64,000 bases of DNA from Bacteriovoracaceae bacterium. Its GTDB lineage: Bacteria > Bdellovibrionota > Bacteriovoracia > Bacteriovoracales > Bacteriovoracaceae. The notes under the pieces were generated by a model. It was not told where the DNA came from and searched no databases. It was given only the letters and a program-made list of their open reading frames with translations. The stretch is taken from contig CANEUH010000012.1 of the NCBI GenBank assembly GCA_947441615.1, positions 1-64,000 on the forward strand, read 5' to 3'. Within the stretch, counting starts at the first letter, position 1; each line of letters begins with the position of its first letter. Shown piece by piece: positions 53,441-63,227 of this stretch. The translations under genes were made by a program, and so were the position numbers.

Positions 53441-54631
53441 GTGCGAACTCTTAATCTATCAAAAAGTGGTTTGAATAAAATCCATTCTCGCCAACTTGAA
53501 TTAAAGTCTTCCGATTTTGAAGACTCTATAAACCCGATACCACCGGGTGAGTGGTGCGCAATTAATATTTCAGAGAATGAATCTGGTCTTGTTTTCGTTA
53601 ACTCATTAGTCGGTGAAGGTTTTACTTGTGCCCATTTAGTGGAAAGAGTGAAGAGGCTAGAAATTCAAGCCTTTAACGTTGAAGAATATGTTCTTAAAAA
53701 AATTTCCACTGCAATTCTTAAAAGAAAAAAGTTTAGAGATTACGAAAATAATGCGCGATTATTTTATGGAGTCAGTGATGGACTCCCTGGACTTATAATT
53801 GATGTTTTTCAAAATGCTTCGATAATTCAGATCAACACGGCAGGGATAGATCGATACAGAGATCAGATAAAAAAATTAATTGAGAATTTAACCAAACTTC
53901 CTGCTTACCACTTAGATAATCCAAAATATCGAGAAAAAGAATCACTACCATACTTCGAGCTTACAAATCTGCCCGAACTGTTAATTTCAGAAAATCAAAT
54001 AAACTATAAAATTAGGCCAGAGGTTCTACAAAAAGTAGGATTTTACTATGACCATCGAGAAAACAGGCTTCAACTCATGACTCTGCTCTCAAGAATGAAG
54101 ACAAAATATAAAACAGGCGTTGATCTCTTTTGCTATGTTGGTGCCTGGGGATTAAGTGCCTTAAAGTCTGGACTTGAGCATTGTCATTTTGTTGACCAGG
54201 GTGATTTTACGATTGAGGTCGAACAATCACTGAAACTGAACGAAATGGGTAAAAGAGGTCAGTTTCATAGAATGGATGTGTTTAAGTATTTAGACGAGGA
54301 GATTAAGCTTCAGAATAAATTTGATCTTATTCTTTCTGATCCTCCTGCTTTCGCAAAAAGCGCATTACAGAAAACGCAAGCACTTGAAGGGTATACTAAA
54401 TTACATCGAAAGGTTATGAAAGTGACTTCAAGTGGAGCACTGGTTGCATTTTCATCTTGTACTCACTATGTAAGTCATGAAGAGTTTCAAAAAAATATTT
54501 TAGATGCTGCAAGAAAAGAAAACCGTTCAATGCAATTAATTTATGCAGGAATTCAAGGTTTTGACCATCCGATAAGTTCACTGAGTGATCGTTCTAATTA
54601 TATTAAGAGTTATTTTTATATCGTGGAGTAA
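53441..54631 (+). CDS. RlmI-like rRNA large-subunit methyltransferase
   Basis: About 396 residues from a GTG at 53441 with AGG just upstream; an upstream ATG at 53393 would add 16 unrelated residues. An N-terminal PUA domain (residues 1-70), then FYGVSDGLPGLIIDVF and a Rossmann methyltransferase with FYYDHRENR, VDLFCYVGAWGLSAL and LILSDPPAFAKS (motif IV). This fits the RlmI/YccW 5-methylcytosine family. The stretch of 103 bases before it has only a short GGTGCCACC inverted repeat and a weak TATAAT. Confidence 0.85.
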   Translation: MRTLNLSKSGLNKIHSRQLELKSSDFEDSINPIPPGEWCAINISENESGLVFVNSLVGEGFTCAHLVERVKRLEIQAFNVEEYVLKKISTAILKRKKFRDYENNARLFYGVSDGLPGLIIDVFQNASIIQINTAGIDRYRDQIKKLIENLTKLPAYHLDNPKYREKESLPYFELTNLPELLISENQINYKIRPEVLQKVGFYYDHRENRLQLMTLLSRMKTKYKTGVDLFCYVGAWGLSALKSGLEHCHFVDQGDFTIEVEQSLKLNEMGKRGQFHRMDVFKYLDEEIKLQNKFDLILSDPPAFAKSALQKTQALEGYTKLHRKVMKVTSSGALVAFSSCTHYVSHEEFQKNILDAARKENRSMQLIYAGIQGFDHPISSLSDRSNYIKSYFYIVE

Positions 54632-54634
54632 ACT

Positions 54635-55576
54635 ATGCTATTACAGGAAAAAGCACATTCAATAATCAAACAAGCAAAGACAATTATATTTGGACAGGAC
54701 GAATTACTTGAATCCATTGTGGCAGCATTAGTTTGTGAAGGACACTTATTAATTGAAGGGTTACCGGGACTAGGTAAGACTTTAAGTGTATCAGTCATGA
54801 GTCGACTTTGTGATCTTCATTTTCAAAGAATTCAATTTACCCCAGATCTTCTACCGTCTGACCTTATTGGAACGATGATCTACAATCAGCAGAAACAAGA
54901 ATTCTCTACAAAATTCGGCCCTATCTTCACTCAACTTGTACTTGCAGATGAAATTAATCGTTCACCCGCCAAAGTCCAGGCCGCCCTTTTAGAGGCGATG
55001 GCGGAAAAGCAAGTTACCATTGGTGACAAAACCCACAAGTTACCAACACCATTTGTAGTGCTTGCAACTCAGAATCCTATTGAACAAGAAGGAACTTATA
55101 ATTTACCTGAGGCGCAATTGGATAGATTCATGATGAAAATATCTGTTGATTACCCTGATTTTGAGGCAGAAAAAAGTGTCCTTAGTCTAAAACCATCGCA
55201 AATGGAATTAAAGCCAGTGATTAATCAAAATGATTTGATCGCTATGAAAGAAAAAGTAGAAATGATTTATGTCGATGAAAAGATAAAAGACATGATTATA
55301 AGAATTGTCCACGCGACAAGACCTGGAAATAAGTTTTTCCCAAAAAAATTTGATGGTGCTATTACTGCGGGTGCATCACCAAGGGCATCGATTTGGCTCT
55401 ATAAAATAGCTAGATTTAAGGCTTTTATGGATAATAAGGATTTTGTCTCACCAGAACATATACTTTCAATTGTTCCCTCGGTTTTGGGTCACAGAGTGAT
55501 TCCTTCTTATGAAGCTCAGATTGATAAATTAAACACTAGAAACTTAGTCGCAACAATTGCTGCCAGTGTAATTTAA
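54635..55576 (+). CDS. MoxR-family AAA+ ATPase
   Basis: 313 residues. Walker A GLPGLGKTLS (about 45-54), Walker B LVLADEINRSP, sensor 1 LATQNPIEQEGTYNLPEAQLDRF and arginine-rich C-terminal lid are typical. MoxR ATPases act as chaperones with von Willebrand factor A partners. It heads a run of DUF58, VWA and BatD genes. GGAG lies 7 bases before the ATG. Confidence 0.96.
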   Translation: MLLQEKAHSIIKQAKTIIFGQDELLESIVAALVCEGHLLIEGLPGLGKTLSVSVMSRLCDLHFQRIQFTPDLLPSDLIGTMIYNQQKQEFSTKFGPIFTQLVLADEINRSPAKVQAALLEAMAEKQVTIGDKTHKLPTPFVVLATQNPIEQEGTYNLPEAQLDRFMMKISVDYPDFEAEKSVLSLKPSQMELKPVINQNDLIAMKEKVEMIYVDEKIKDMIIRIVHATRPGNKFFPKKFDGAITAGASPRASIWLYKIARFKAFMDNKDFVSPEHILSIVPSVLGHRVIPSYEAQIDKLNTRNLVATIAASVI

Positions 55577-55577
55577 A

Positions 55578-56420
55578 ATGAATCTTAAGGAAATCGAGCG
55601 TGTCGTCGGTTTAATTCAGGCGCACATTTTTAAAAATTCGAATGCTTTTTCAACTGGTATGTTGAAATCTCACTTTCGTGGGTCAGGCCTTCAGTTTAGG
55701 GAACACCAAGTCTACGTTCCTGGCGATGATGTTCGATTCATTGATTGGAAACTTTCTGCCAGGTCTTCCAATGTCTATGTGAAGACGTTTGAGGAAGAAA
55801 GGAATGTTGAAATCGTTATCTGTATAGATCTATCCCATACTTTGTTTTATGGCTATGAAGGCGTATCAAAGTTGCAGGCCATTATTGAAATTGTGGCCCT
55901 CATTTATATTTTGGCGGGTGAGACTCACGATCTCGTCCGAGTAGTCATCTGGGGAGATAAAACAATCAATCTTCCACCTAAAAAAGGGCGTGAAGGATTA
56001 ACGTTATTTATTTCGATGCTTGAAAAAATGGGTTTTATTGACAGTGAAGCAAGAGTCATTTTGGTTCAAAGTGGTGTGATCAATCAGACAACAGAAGAAA
56101 GTAAGATTGTTCAATTAAAATCATTCTTAGCGAGAAGAAAAGAAGTTATTTATCTTGGTGACCTAAGCCTTATGAAGAATAAGGAGGTTTGGAGCAAAAT
56201 CATGGATAAGAAAAACATGCATTGCTTCCGAGTCTTTTCACCAGTAGACAAAAATACGGAAGTGCCATTTTTATTTAAAGTAAAAAATCCGACAACAAAT
56301 AAATCCACCGTTAAAGAACTTAAAGGTGATGAAGATCAATCATTTTTCATGAAAGAAAGATTTAAAGAAATCGGTGTTCATGAAAGATACTTAGAAAAAT
56401 TTGTAAAAGAATTAGTTTAA
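55578..56420 (+). CDS. DUF58 domain protein (MoxR operon)
   Basis: 280 residues. The conserved DUF58 block is present: RGSGLQFREHQVYVPGDDVRFIDWKLSARS, then VKTFEEERNVEIVICIDLSHT. It has a metal-ion-dependent-adhesion-like DxSxT. This is the cytoplasmic adaptor commonly paired with MoxR ATPases and VWA proteins. It starts 1 base after moxR and overlaps the next gene by one base. Confidence 0.93.
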   Translation: MNLKEIERVVGLIQAHIFKNSNAFSTGMLKSHFRGSGLQFREHQVYVPGDDVRFIDWKLSARSSNVYVKTFEEERNVEIVICIDLSHTLFYGYEGVSKLQAIIEIVALIYILAGETHDLVRVVIWGDKTINLPPKKGREGLTLFISMLEKMGFIDSEARVILVQSGVINQTTEESKIVQLKSFLARRKEVIYLGDLSLMKNKEVWSKIMDKKNMHCFRVFSPVDKNTEVPFLFKVKNPTTNKSTVKELKGDEDQSFFMKERFKEIGVHERYLEKFVKELV

Positions 56421-57172
56421 TGAAGCGTCTATTATATCTTCTTTCATTTATTTTTTTTGTAGGCCCCGCCTCCGCAGGGATCGTCATAAAATTCTCTGAG
56501 AACAAAATTACCCAGGGAAGTTTACAGAGCGTAAAACTATTAATTGATGAAGAAAGTTTTATTAAACTCGATTCCTTTAAGCTGATAGGTTTAACTATTA
56601 ATGAAACTCTTTATATTCAGTCTGTATCGCCTTTTACAAAAAATAATTCAAATGATCTTGAAGCAAATGCTACTGTTGTCTTCATAAAAGTACCGAAAGA
56701 AAATTCTGCCATAATTGAAACATCAAAAGGGAAAATCGGTGTAGAATGGGAAAATAATGAGATTTCACCAACTGAAGCGTCTCAGAATTTTTTGTTTGGA
56801 AATTTTGAAATTCCTAGGTCTAAAAATATATTTTGGGGACTTTTCATTTTAATTGTCTTCGGATTTCTGGTTTTTATTGGGATCAAATTAAAAAAAACAA
56901 GAGATCAAAAATTAAAAATTAAAAAATATCTTAAGAATATAAAAGATCAGATACTAAGTTCAAATGACTACCATAGTATTGTCGAAATATGGAAGAAAAA
57001 GCACGAGATTCTCAACCTTTATCCTAATCTTTCGAGTGCCTTCTCCCATCTAGAGAAAGAATTATTTAAGGTTCAATTTAAGCCGGTACAGTCGGAGTTA
57101 GAGAAAGAAGAGGTACAAAAAGCCTATAAATTTTTTCTAGATCAAATCAAGGGAGACTTGGATGGAATTTAA
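56420..57172 (+). CDS. Membrane protein of the bat operon, unrecognised family
   Basis: 250 residues. A signal peptide (about 1-19, ending GPASA) precedes a beta-rich periplasmic domain of about 110 residues; one membrane helix (about 137-158) leads to a helical cytoplasmic tail. This topology resembles proteins in other moxR operons between DUF58 and batA (DUF4381-like) and the N-terminal half of BatD. Overlaps batA by 11 bases. The role is likely structural within the Bat complex. Confidence 0.65.
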   Translation: MKRLLYLLSFIFFVGPASAGIVIKFSENKITQGSLQSVKLLIDEESFIKLDSFKLIGLTINETLYIQSVSPFTKNNSNDLEANATVVFIKVPKENSAIIETSKGKIGVEWENNEISPTEASQNFLFGNFEIPRSKNIFWGLFILIVFGFLVFIGIKLKKTRDQKLKIKKYLKNIKDQILSSNDYHSIVEIWKKKHEILNLYPNLSSAFSHLEKELFKVQFKPVQSELEKEEVQKAYKFFLDQIKGDLDGI

Positions 57173-58139
57173 AAATCCATTATTTCTTTGGTTTGGTGTC
57201 GCTGCAGGTCTATTTTGGATATTAGATTTCTGGAAGATCTTTCATAAATCTCAAATCTATTTTCCAAACTCAAAGATTGAAATTAAATTTTGGAAAAAGA
57301 GTCTGAGAGTCATTTTATTTGTTGGTGGTGTTTTAGGATGGGCGTATTTAAGTTATGCACTCATGCAACCTCGAATGCCTCAAAAATTCTCTCCAAGTAG
57401 TGTTGAAGTAAATGATATTGTTTTATGTATTGATGTTTCTAGATCGATGCTGGCAGAAGATATAAGGCCCAATCGTCTTGAAGTTGCAAAAGAGAGAATA
57501 AGAGAATTTGCAAGAATGAGACCTACAGATAGAATCTCAATTGTTATATTTTCAGAAAAAGTTTTTACCCTTCTTCCATTAACCACAGATCCTTCCCTTA
57601 TTGACCAGGTTCTATCCGAAATAAGTATTGGTTATCTTGGTAGTGGAACAAACATCGGTGATGGGCTGGCACTAAGTGTGGCACGTGCTGTGAATAGTGA
57701 AACTAAAAATAAAGTGATCGTCCTTTTAACTGATGGTGTTGCTAACGTGGGAACCATGACCCCGATGCAAGCTGCTGAAGAAGCTAAAAAGTTTGGAATA
57801 AAAGTTTATACGATCGGTCTTGGAACGGATGAACAGGCAAAAATCCCTGTTGGAAATGGTGTCTTTGGGACGCAGTACCAACTTATTCCAGGTGGTTCTA
57901 TTGATTACAAAGTTCTGAAAGAAATTTCAGATTTAACTGGTGGAAAGTTTTATCCCGCCAAAAGTGAAAAGGCCCTGAAAGATATTTTAGATGACATTCA
58001 GAAACTTGAAAAAACAGAAATTAAAGTAAATCATCGAATTGTTTATGATGAAAAGTTTTATGAATTCCTATTAATAGGAGTGGGATTAATCTTCCTTGTT
58101 GAGATCCTTAGAAAATTGCTCTTAAAGGATGTGGTATGA
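57162..58139 (+). CDS. batA: BatA-like von Willebrand factor A protein
   Basis: 325 residues. Two N-terminal membrane helices (about 5-25 and 45-65) and one at the C-terminus (about 300-318) flank a periplasmic or cytoplasmic VWA domain with an intact MIDAS: DVSRSM, Thr in TNIGDGL and LTDG. Typical of BatA. Aerotolerance (Bat) proteins were first described in Bacteroides. The stop overlaps the next start (ATGA). Confidence 0.93.
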   Translation: MEFKNPLFLWFGVAAGLFWILDFWKIFHKSQIYFPNSKIEIKFWKKSLRVILFVGGVLGWAYLSYALMQPRMPQKFSPSSVEVNDIVLCIDVSRSMLAEDIRPNRLEVAKERIREFARMRPTDRISIVIFSEKVFTLLPLTTDPSLIDQVLSEISIGYLGSGTNIGDGLALSVARAVNSETKNKVIVLLTDGVANVGTMTPMQAAEEAKKFGIKVYTIGLGTDEQAKIPVGNGVFGTQYQLIPGGSIDYKVLKEISDLTGGKFYPAKSEKALKDILDDIQKLEKTEIKVNHRIVYDEKFYEFLLIGVGLIFLVEILRKLLLKDVV

Positions 58140-59893
58140 ATTTTAATCATCTCCATTATTGGCCTTTTCTAGTTGCAGGGTTCGTCTTATATGTTCTCCT
58201 ATTGTTAAATCAGGAAAAAAAGTTCTTCAATCTCATCAGGACTTATTGGTTCTATAAAAGAAGTATTTTAAGTTATATTTCCTCTTTTTTTTTGGTGTTA
58301 GGTATGGCGGGACTACTTCTAGGTCTTCTAGATCTTCGAGGTCCCGAAGAAAAAATAAAAACGGAAGTCCCAACAGATAGAACCATTATTCTCATCGATA
58401 CATCGGCCAGTATGCTGGCAGAAGATGTTAAACCTAGCCGATTACAAAAAGCTGCACTTATTGCAAAGCACTTTGCTAGGAAAGCAGCTGGGCATCAACT
58501 CTCAATTGTTGCGTTCGCTGAAATTCAAAAGAAGATCGTTCCGTTTACAAATGATTTAGATCTTATTGACGCTCGTTTAGACTCTCTTAAAACACTCAGA
58601 AATCATTATGGGTCTTCAGCACTCTCACTCGCTATTCAAGAAAGTATTCAATATTTTCAGGAAACCGGAGGCGAAACAAGGGGTAACATTCTCATTTTTA
58701 CCGACGGAGAGGAAACTGCGGAGGGCATAGATTTAAAGGTACCTAAAAATATTCATGTCGCTCTAGTTGGAATTGGGACGTCTCAAGGTGGAAGAATTCC
58801 ATTGGATGATGGACGAGGCTTTAGGTATGGATATAAAAAAGATAAGGGAAGAGATATTATCACTACTTTAAATGAACTCTTTTTTAAAAAAGTTAGTTCC
58901 GATATACCCTCTGTTAAATATTGGTTGGCGAATAGTTACTCACTTCCCTCAGAAGAAATCCTTGAATTCTTTAATGGTGAAAAGGAGAAAGGAAAAAACA
59001 ACCAAGATATGGTGATAAGACCAGTTCTTCTTGAGTGGATTTTAATTCCTTCCCTTTTATTTCTTTTACTGTCATACGTTTTTAAATCAATCCGAGTTTT
59101 TACTTTAGGATTACTTTTAATAATTTCTCCCGTTTATTCCCAGGAAGATCAGCCAAAGCTTTCAACCGAGACTGTGACTAAATTAGATCAACTTCAAAAA
59201 GGGAAATTGAATAAATTAGATAAAATTAAACTTGCAGACGACCTTCTAAAGTCTGGTGCTAAAGACGAGTCCCTCATTCTTTTTAAAGAAGGACTCTCAG
59301 ATCAACTTGATCCCTCTATTCCGCCTGAGGCATATTTGAATTATGGGACAGCATTACTCGAAAAGGGAGATGTAAAAGAAGGCCTAGAGGTCTACAAAAA
59401 GCTCAGGAATGGTCTTAATGAATCTACCGAATCAAAAAAAATTAAAGAGATGATGGATAAAAATGTTCTGTCTTATTTTCAAAAACAAGAACAACAAAAA
59501 AAAGAAAAGTCTAAAGGGAAAGATCAGGATCAAGAGAAAGATGACAAAAAAAACCAAGGTGGAAGTAGTAATGATCAGCAAAAAAAACAGGATGGCAAAT
59601 CCGGTAAGCAAGATCAAAATAATAAAAAAAGCGATGATGATGTAAACCAAAAACCTGATAAAAAAGAGAATAGTGAGGATAAGGATAAAGAGAATAAAGA
59701 AGAAGAGAAGGATAAAAATAAGCCCGAAGAGGAGAAGAAGAGTGATGAGGATAGAAAACCTCTGCCACCACAAAAGATTCCTGCAAAACTCAAACAACTC
59801 ATGTCAGATGATAGACAGTTACAAATGAAAATGATCGAAAATGGGACGAAGGATTTAAATCGACGAAAATCAAGAAAGAGTAAGGACTGGTGA
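58136..59893 (+). CDS. batB: BatB-like VWA protein fused to a TPR/charged BatC-like C-terminus
   Basis: 585 residues. The N-terminal half has two membrane helices, the VWA domain with DTSASM (DxSxS) and FTDGEE, then a helix near 300-330. The rest resembles BatC: TPR-like helices (about 345-450) and a very long Lys/Asp/Glu/Gln tail (about 440-560), ending in MIENGTKDLNRRK. Usually BatB and BatC are separate proteins, so this reads as a fusion. The low-complexity tail is A-rich at DNA level and yields spurious open frames. Confidence 0.88.
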   Translation: MNFNHLHYWPFLVAGFVLYVLLLLNQEKKFFNLIRTYWFYKRSILSYISSFFLVLGMAGLLLGLLDLRGPEEKIKTEVPTDRTIILIDTSASMLAEDVKPSRLQKAALIAKHFARKAAGHQLSIVAFAEIQKKIVPFTNDLDLIDARLDSLKTLRNHYGSSALSLAIQESIQYFQETGGETRGNILIFTDGEETAEGIDLKVPKNIHVALVGIGTSQGGRIPLDDGRGFRYGYKKDKGRDIITTLNELFFKKVSSDIPSVKYWLANSYSLPSEEILEFFNGEKEKGKNNQDMVIRPVLLEWILIPSLLFLLLSYVFKSIRVFTLGLLLIISPVYSQEDQPKLSTETVTKLDQLQKGKLNKLDKIKLADDLLKSGAKDESLILFKEGLSDQLDPSIPPEAYLNYGTALLEKGDVKEGLEVYKKLRNGLNESTESKKIKEMMDKNVLSYFQKQEQQKKEKSKGKDQDQEKDDKKNQGGSSNDQQKKQDGKSGKQDQNNKKSDDDVNQKPDKKENSEDKDKENKEEEKDKNKPEEEKKSDEDRKPLPPQKIPAKLKQLMSDDRQLQMKMIENGTKDLNRRKSRKSKDW

Positions 59894-61551
59894 TGAAACT
59901 TTTACTATTGTTAGTATTTTTATGTACAAATCTCTTCGCCGATGAAGTTAGGGTTGAACTTAATCCCACAAGACCGGTAGCGGGAGAAGTTTTTCAAGCC
60001 TACTTTCGAGTTTTTACTTCAGATGCTGATGACCCCTTGGTGAATTTTAGCCCTGGTGGCGTGGAGGTTGTTGGAAAATCAAACCAAGGTATCTCAACTC
60101 GAACAATTTACGCTAATGGGAAACTGACTGTAACGAGAGAGATAACATTAGTTTATGATCTTGTTGCCTCTCGCCCTGGCACAAGTTTTCTTAGGGATAT
60201 AACTGTTCAGATTGGTGGAAGAACGCTTAGGCATTCAGCCGTTTCAATCACAGTTTTGAAGGAAGCTGAGCAATTGGATGATGTCTTTGTGATGGCCGAT
60301 GTACCAAAAAAATCAGTGTTCTTGGGAGAGGGTATTATTGTTCGTTATTATCTTTATAGTAAAGTTCCTGTGAGTAATCTTGACGTGAAAAAGTATCCAA
60401 AACTTAATCATTTTTTGAAACGTTTTATACAAGAGCCAGAAAGAACGGAAAGAGTTTCTGTTGAAGGTCAGCTGTATATGCGCACTCAAATATATGCGGC
60501 TAAACTATTTCCTGAAAAAATTGGAGAACAAAAAATTGATAGCCTACACCTTACAGCAACTTATCCGAGCTCCAAATCAAATGACCCCTTCGGTGCCTTT
60601 GGACTGAATAGAGATTTCAAAACTAAAACCATGAGTAGTGAAACGATAAAAATTGAGGTTAAGCCCTTACCTGGGCCAATCCCCCCTCATTTCACTGGAT
60701 TGGTTGGGCAGCATGATATCCAAATTCAGGTTGGTAATTCCAAGTTGATTGTAAATGAGCCACTTGAAATTAAATTAACCGTTACTGGTGTCGGTGCACT
60801 TGAAAATCTCGAAGCTCCTGAGTTAATAAAAAACCCTGGCCTAGAAGAATTTGAGTCAAATGGAGACTTGAAGATCGCAGACGCGGATAGTGCCACCAAG
60901 GTTTTTGACTACACTTTTCTTGCCAAAGAAAATTTAAATCTCCCTGGTAAGGACATTACACTCAGTTACTTTGATCAGGGATTGGAAAAATATATTCCAG
61001 TTCAACTACGCATTCCTGATATTACAGTTGCTGGGGGGCAAGCGAAGTCAGAGAAGAAAAATGAAACTCCTGTCGAAAAAGATAAAGCGGGAATCGCTAA
61101 ACCCAAAGATATTCTTCCCGTTATTAAAGATATGGCGTCACCTATTTCTTTTGAAGGGCTTGAGTGGAAAAAATGGCTACCATTTTTAAATTTATCTCTT
61201 GGGATTTTCGCCCTTCTTTTGTCAATTAGTTGGGCATTTAAAGCGGAAAGATTTAATTTTAAGAAAAAGATCAATATCCCGCAGTCATTTAAGAAGGGCG
61301 AGTTTAAACTTAATCACTTCGTCCAGTGGCTAGGCCCAATAATCAAGGAAACTGGTAAATCTCCTTTAGTGATTATAAAGGAATCAAGTCTCTCAGATGA
61401 AGCTAAGGCCTATTTTATTGATTTATTATCTGCAAATGACTACAAAGAGTACTCATCTAAAAAGGTTCAAGTTGATTTTAAGTACCGATCGGCCCCTTTC
61501 AAAGAACTCGGTAAATATATTGAGAGTGTAAATGATGAAAGTTTTAAATAA
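59893..61551 (+). CDS. batD: BatD-like protein
   Basis: 552 residues from the ATG at 59893 (TAAGGA 8 bases upstream; a GTG just before is possible). A signal peptide (1-17) precedes repeated beta-sandwich modules with the EVFQAYFRVF and GEGIIVRYYLYSKVPV patterns typical of BatD; a membrane helix lies at about 430-450 and a helical cytoplasmic tail follows. BatD is the large oxygen-tolerance protein of moxR-bat operons. It overlaps ribF by 20 bases. Confidence 0.92.
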   Translation: MKLLLLLVFLCTNLFADEVRVELNPTRPVAGEVFQAYFRVFTSDADDPLVNFSPGGVEVVGKSNQGISTRTIYANGKLTVTREITLVYDLVASRPGTSFLRDITVQIGGRTLRHSAVSITVLKEAEQLDDVFVMADVPKKSVFLGEGIIVRYYLYSKVPVSNLDVKKYPKLNHFLKRFIQEPERTERVSVEGQLYMRTQIYAAKLFPEKIGEQKIDSLHLTATYPSSKSNDPFGAFGLNRDFKTKTMSSETIKIEVKPLPGPIPPHFTGLVGQHDIQIQVGNSKLIVNEPLEIKLTVTGVGALENLEAPELIKNPGLEEFESNGDLKIADADSATKVFDYTFLAKENLNLPGKDITLSYFDQGLEKYIPVQLRIPDITVAGGQAKSEKKNETPVEKDKAGIAKPKDILPVIKDMASPISFEGLEWKKWLPFLNLSLGIFALLLSISWAFKAERFNFKKKINIPQSFKKGEFKLNHFVQWLGPIIKETGKSPLVIIKESSLSDEAKAYFIDLLSANDYKEYSSKKVQVDFKYRSAPFKELGKYIESVNDESFK

Positions 61552-62476
61552 TCTCTCTGAGATCCAAAATGTTTTTGGCAACCAACCAGAGATCGGTTTA
61601 ACGATTGGTAACTTTGACGGAGTGCACATCGGCCACCGTCAATTATTGCAAAAAATTAGCAGGGATTGTGTTTCTAAAAGCTTAAAATTTACTCTTGTGA
61701 CCTTCGTTCCCCACCCTCAAAAGATTCTTCAGCCTGAAAAATCTCATCTCCTCATTAATACCTATGAAGATCGAAGAAAATTACTAGAAGAAATGGGTGT
61801 TGATATTTTAATTGAGCTTAAATTCACCAGGGATTTTAGTACTCTTAAGGGGGAGGATTTCTTAAATAAGTACCTCCTTTCATATCCTGGATTGAAGGTC
61901 TTTTACCTAGGCTATGATTTTGCCTTCGGTGCGAACAAAGAGGGAACGCATGATCTTGTCCGCGGCCTTTGTTATCCAAAGGGAATTGAGGTTGATATAC
62001 AACCAAAATTCGAGTTTCAAGGTGACGTGGTTTCTTCGAGTTTAATTAGAGATAAACTTAGGGATGGAAAAATTACTGAATTAGAAACAATTCTTAATCG
62101 TCCGTTCCATGTGGAAGGGGTTGTTGTCAAAGGTGAGGGCCGAGGAAAGAAGATAGGCTTTCCTACTGCTAATATCCAGATAGGTGCTGATTTGATCATT
62201 CCTCAAAAAGGAGTTTATGTTACAAGGACAAGTTATAAAGAGATGGTTTATCAATCTGTAACGAATATTGGTAATAATCCAACTTTTAAGGATACTGAAC
62301 ATATTCATATTGAAACGAATCTTTTTGATTTTAATAATGATATATACGGAGAAGTTCTTCATATTGAGTTTTTGCACAAAATAAGAGATGAGAAAAAATT
62401 TTCAACAGTGAACGATCTTATTGAGCAAATAAAAAAAGATGTCGCTTCCGCTAAGACTATTTTGGCGAATCGATGA
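61532..62476 (+). CDS. ribF: Bifunctional riboflavin kinase / FAD synthetase
   Basis: 314 residues. The N-terminal FMN adenylyltransferase has GNFDGVHIGHRQLL, and LGYDFAFGANKEGT; the C-terminal kinase has GRGKKIGFPTANI and NIGNNPTFKDTEHIHIETNLFDFNNDIYG. It makes FMN then FAD. Start is an ATGATG; either can be used. It overlaps batD and is coupled to aroE (ATGA). Confidence 0.96.
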   Translation: MMKVLNNLSEIQNVFGNQPEIGLTIGNFDGVHIGHRQLLQKISRDCVSKSLKFTLVTFVPHPQKILQPEKSHLLINTYEDRRKLLEEMGVDILIELKFTRDFSTLKGEDFLNKYLLSYPGLKVFYLGYDFAFGANKEGTHDLVRGLCYPKGIEVDIQPKFEFQGDVVSSSLIRDKLRDGKITELETILNRPFHVEGVVVKGEGRGKKIGFPTANIQIGADLIIPQKGVYVTRTSYKEMVYQSVTNIGNNPTFKDTEHIHIETNLFDFNNDIYGEVLHIEFLHKIRDEKKFSTVNDLIEQIKKDVASAKTILANR

Positions 62477-63180
62477 GACTTGGACTTCTGGGCTATCCAA
62501 TTCAGCACTCAAAATCACCCGAGCTTTACAGAAAACATCTCGCCTCTCGCCTTTCTAGTTATGAATTGTTTTCTTTTGAAAATAAGACGTTGATTCCGGA
62601 GTTGAACTATTTCCGATCTAGATTAGATGGCCTAAACATCACCTCACCTTACAAATCTCATTTCTTTCATGAGGTGGAAATAAATGATCTTTCAGTCATG
62701 AACCTTGGTGCTATCAATACAATTGGATTTAGTCCTGAGGGAATTTTTGGTACGAATACGGATCTCATTGCTGTAAAAAAGATTTTAAAAAATTTTCAAA
62801 CTCGATACCCTCATCTTAAAATTTTACTTCTTGGTGATGGAGTCATGGCAAACTTGACTAGAGTAGTTGCAAGTCATCTTGGGCTTCCGCTTGAGCAATT
62901 CTCGCGCAAACTTTGTCATGGATTTAACGAATTAAATCTTTCGAAGTATTATCAAAAAGGCTCACAACCAATCGTTATTAATGCTTGTTCCAGGGATTTT
63001 ATTTTCACAGGTAATGTAACAGGTGAAGAAATATTTTGGGACTATAACTACGCCTTTCCTCCTCATGCTTCCCACCTTCCTGGTCTTGTAAAAACCTATA
63101 TTGATGGTCAGGAATTACTAGAGCTCCAGGCAATCTCCGCCATTGAATTTTGGGAAGAACTTACCCCTAAACTTAAGTAG
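62473..63180 (+). CDS. aroE: Short, divergent shikimate dehydrogenase
   Basis: 235 residues, against a typical 270-280. The substrate domain is clear: LGYPIQHSKSPELYRKHL, LNITSPYKSHFF with the catalytic lysine, and GTNTDL. The nucleotide-binding region is divergent: LLLGDGVMANLTRVV replaces the usual GAGGA..A motif and the NRT/NADP loop is not obvious. The C-terminal DGQELLELQAISAIEFWEE matches the family. It may use NAD or have low activity; shikimate pathway genes are not nearby. Confidence 0.75.
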   Translation: MRLGLLGYPIQHSKSPELYRKHLASRLSSYELFSFENKTLIPELNYFRSRLDGLNITSPYKSHFFHEVEINDLSVMNLGAINTIGFSPEGIFGTNTDLIAVKKILKNFQTRYPHLKILLLGDGVMANLTRVVASHLGLPLEQFSRKLCHGFNELNLSKYYQKGSQPIVINACSRDFIFTGNVTGEEIFWDYNYAFPPHASHLPGLVKTYIDGQELLELQAISAIEFWEELTPKLK

Positions 63181-63227
63181 TGAATAATCCGAAATAGGTT
63201 ACATACTATTAAAGGGTTACATAATTC

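Noticed and set aside
59432-59802. Several minus-strand open frames rich in Phe, Leu and Ser
   Set aside because: They are antisense to the Lys/Asp/Glu-rich, A-rich tail of the BatB-like gene; base composition alone removes stop codons there.
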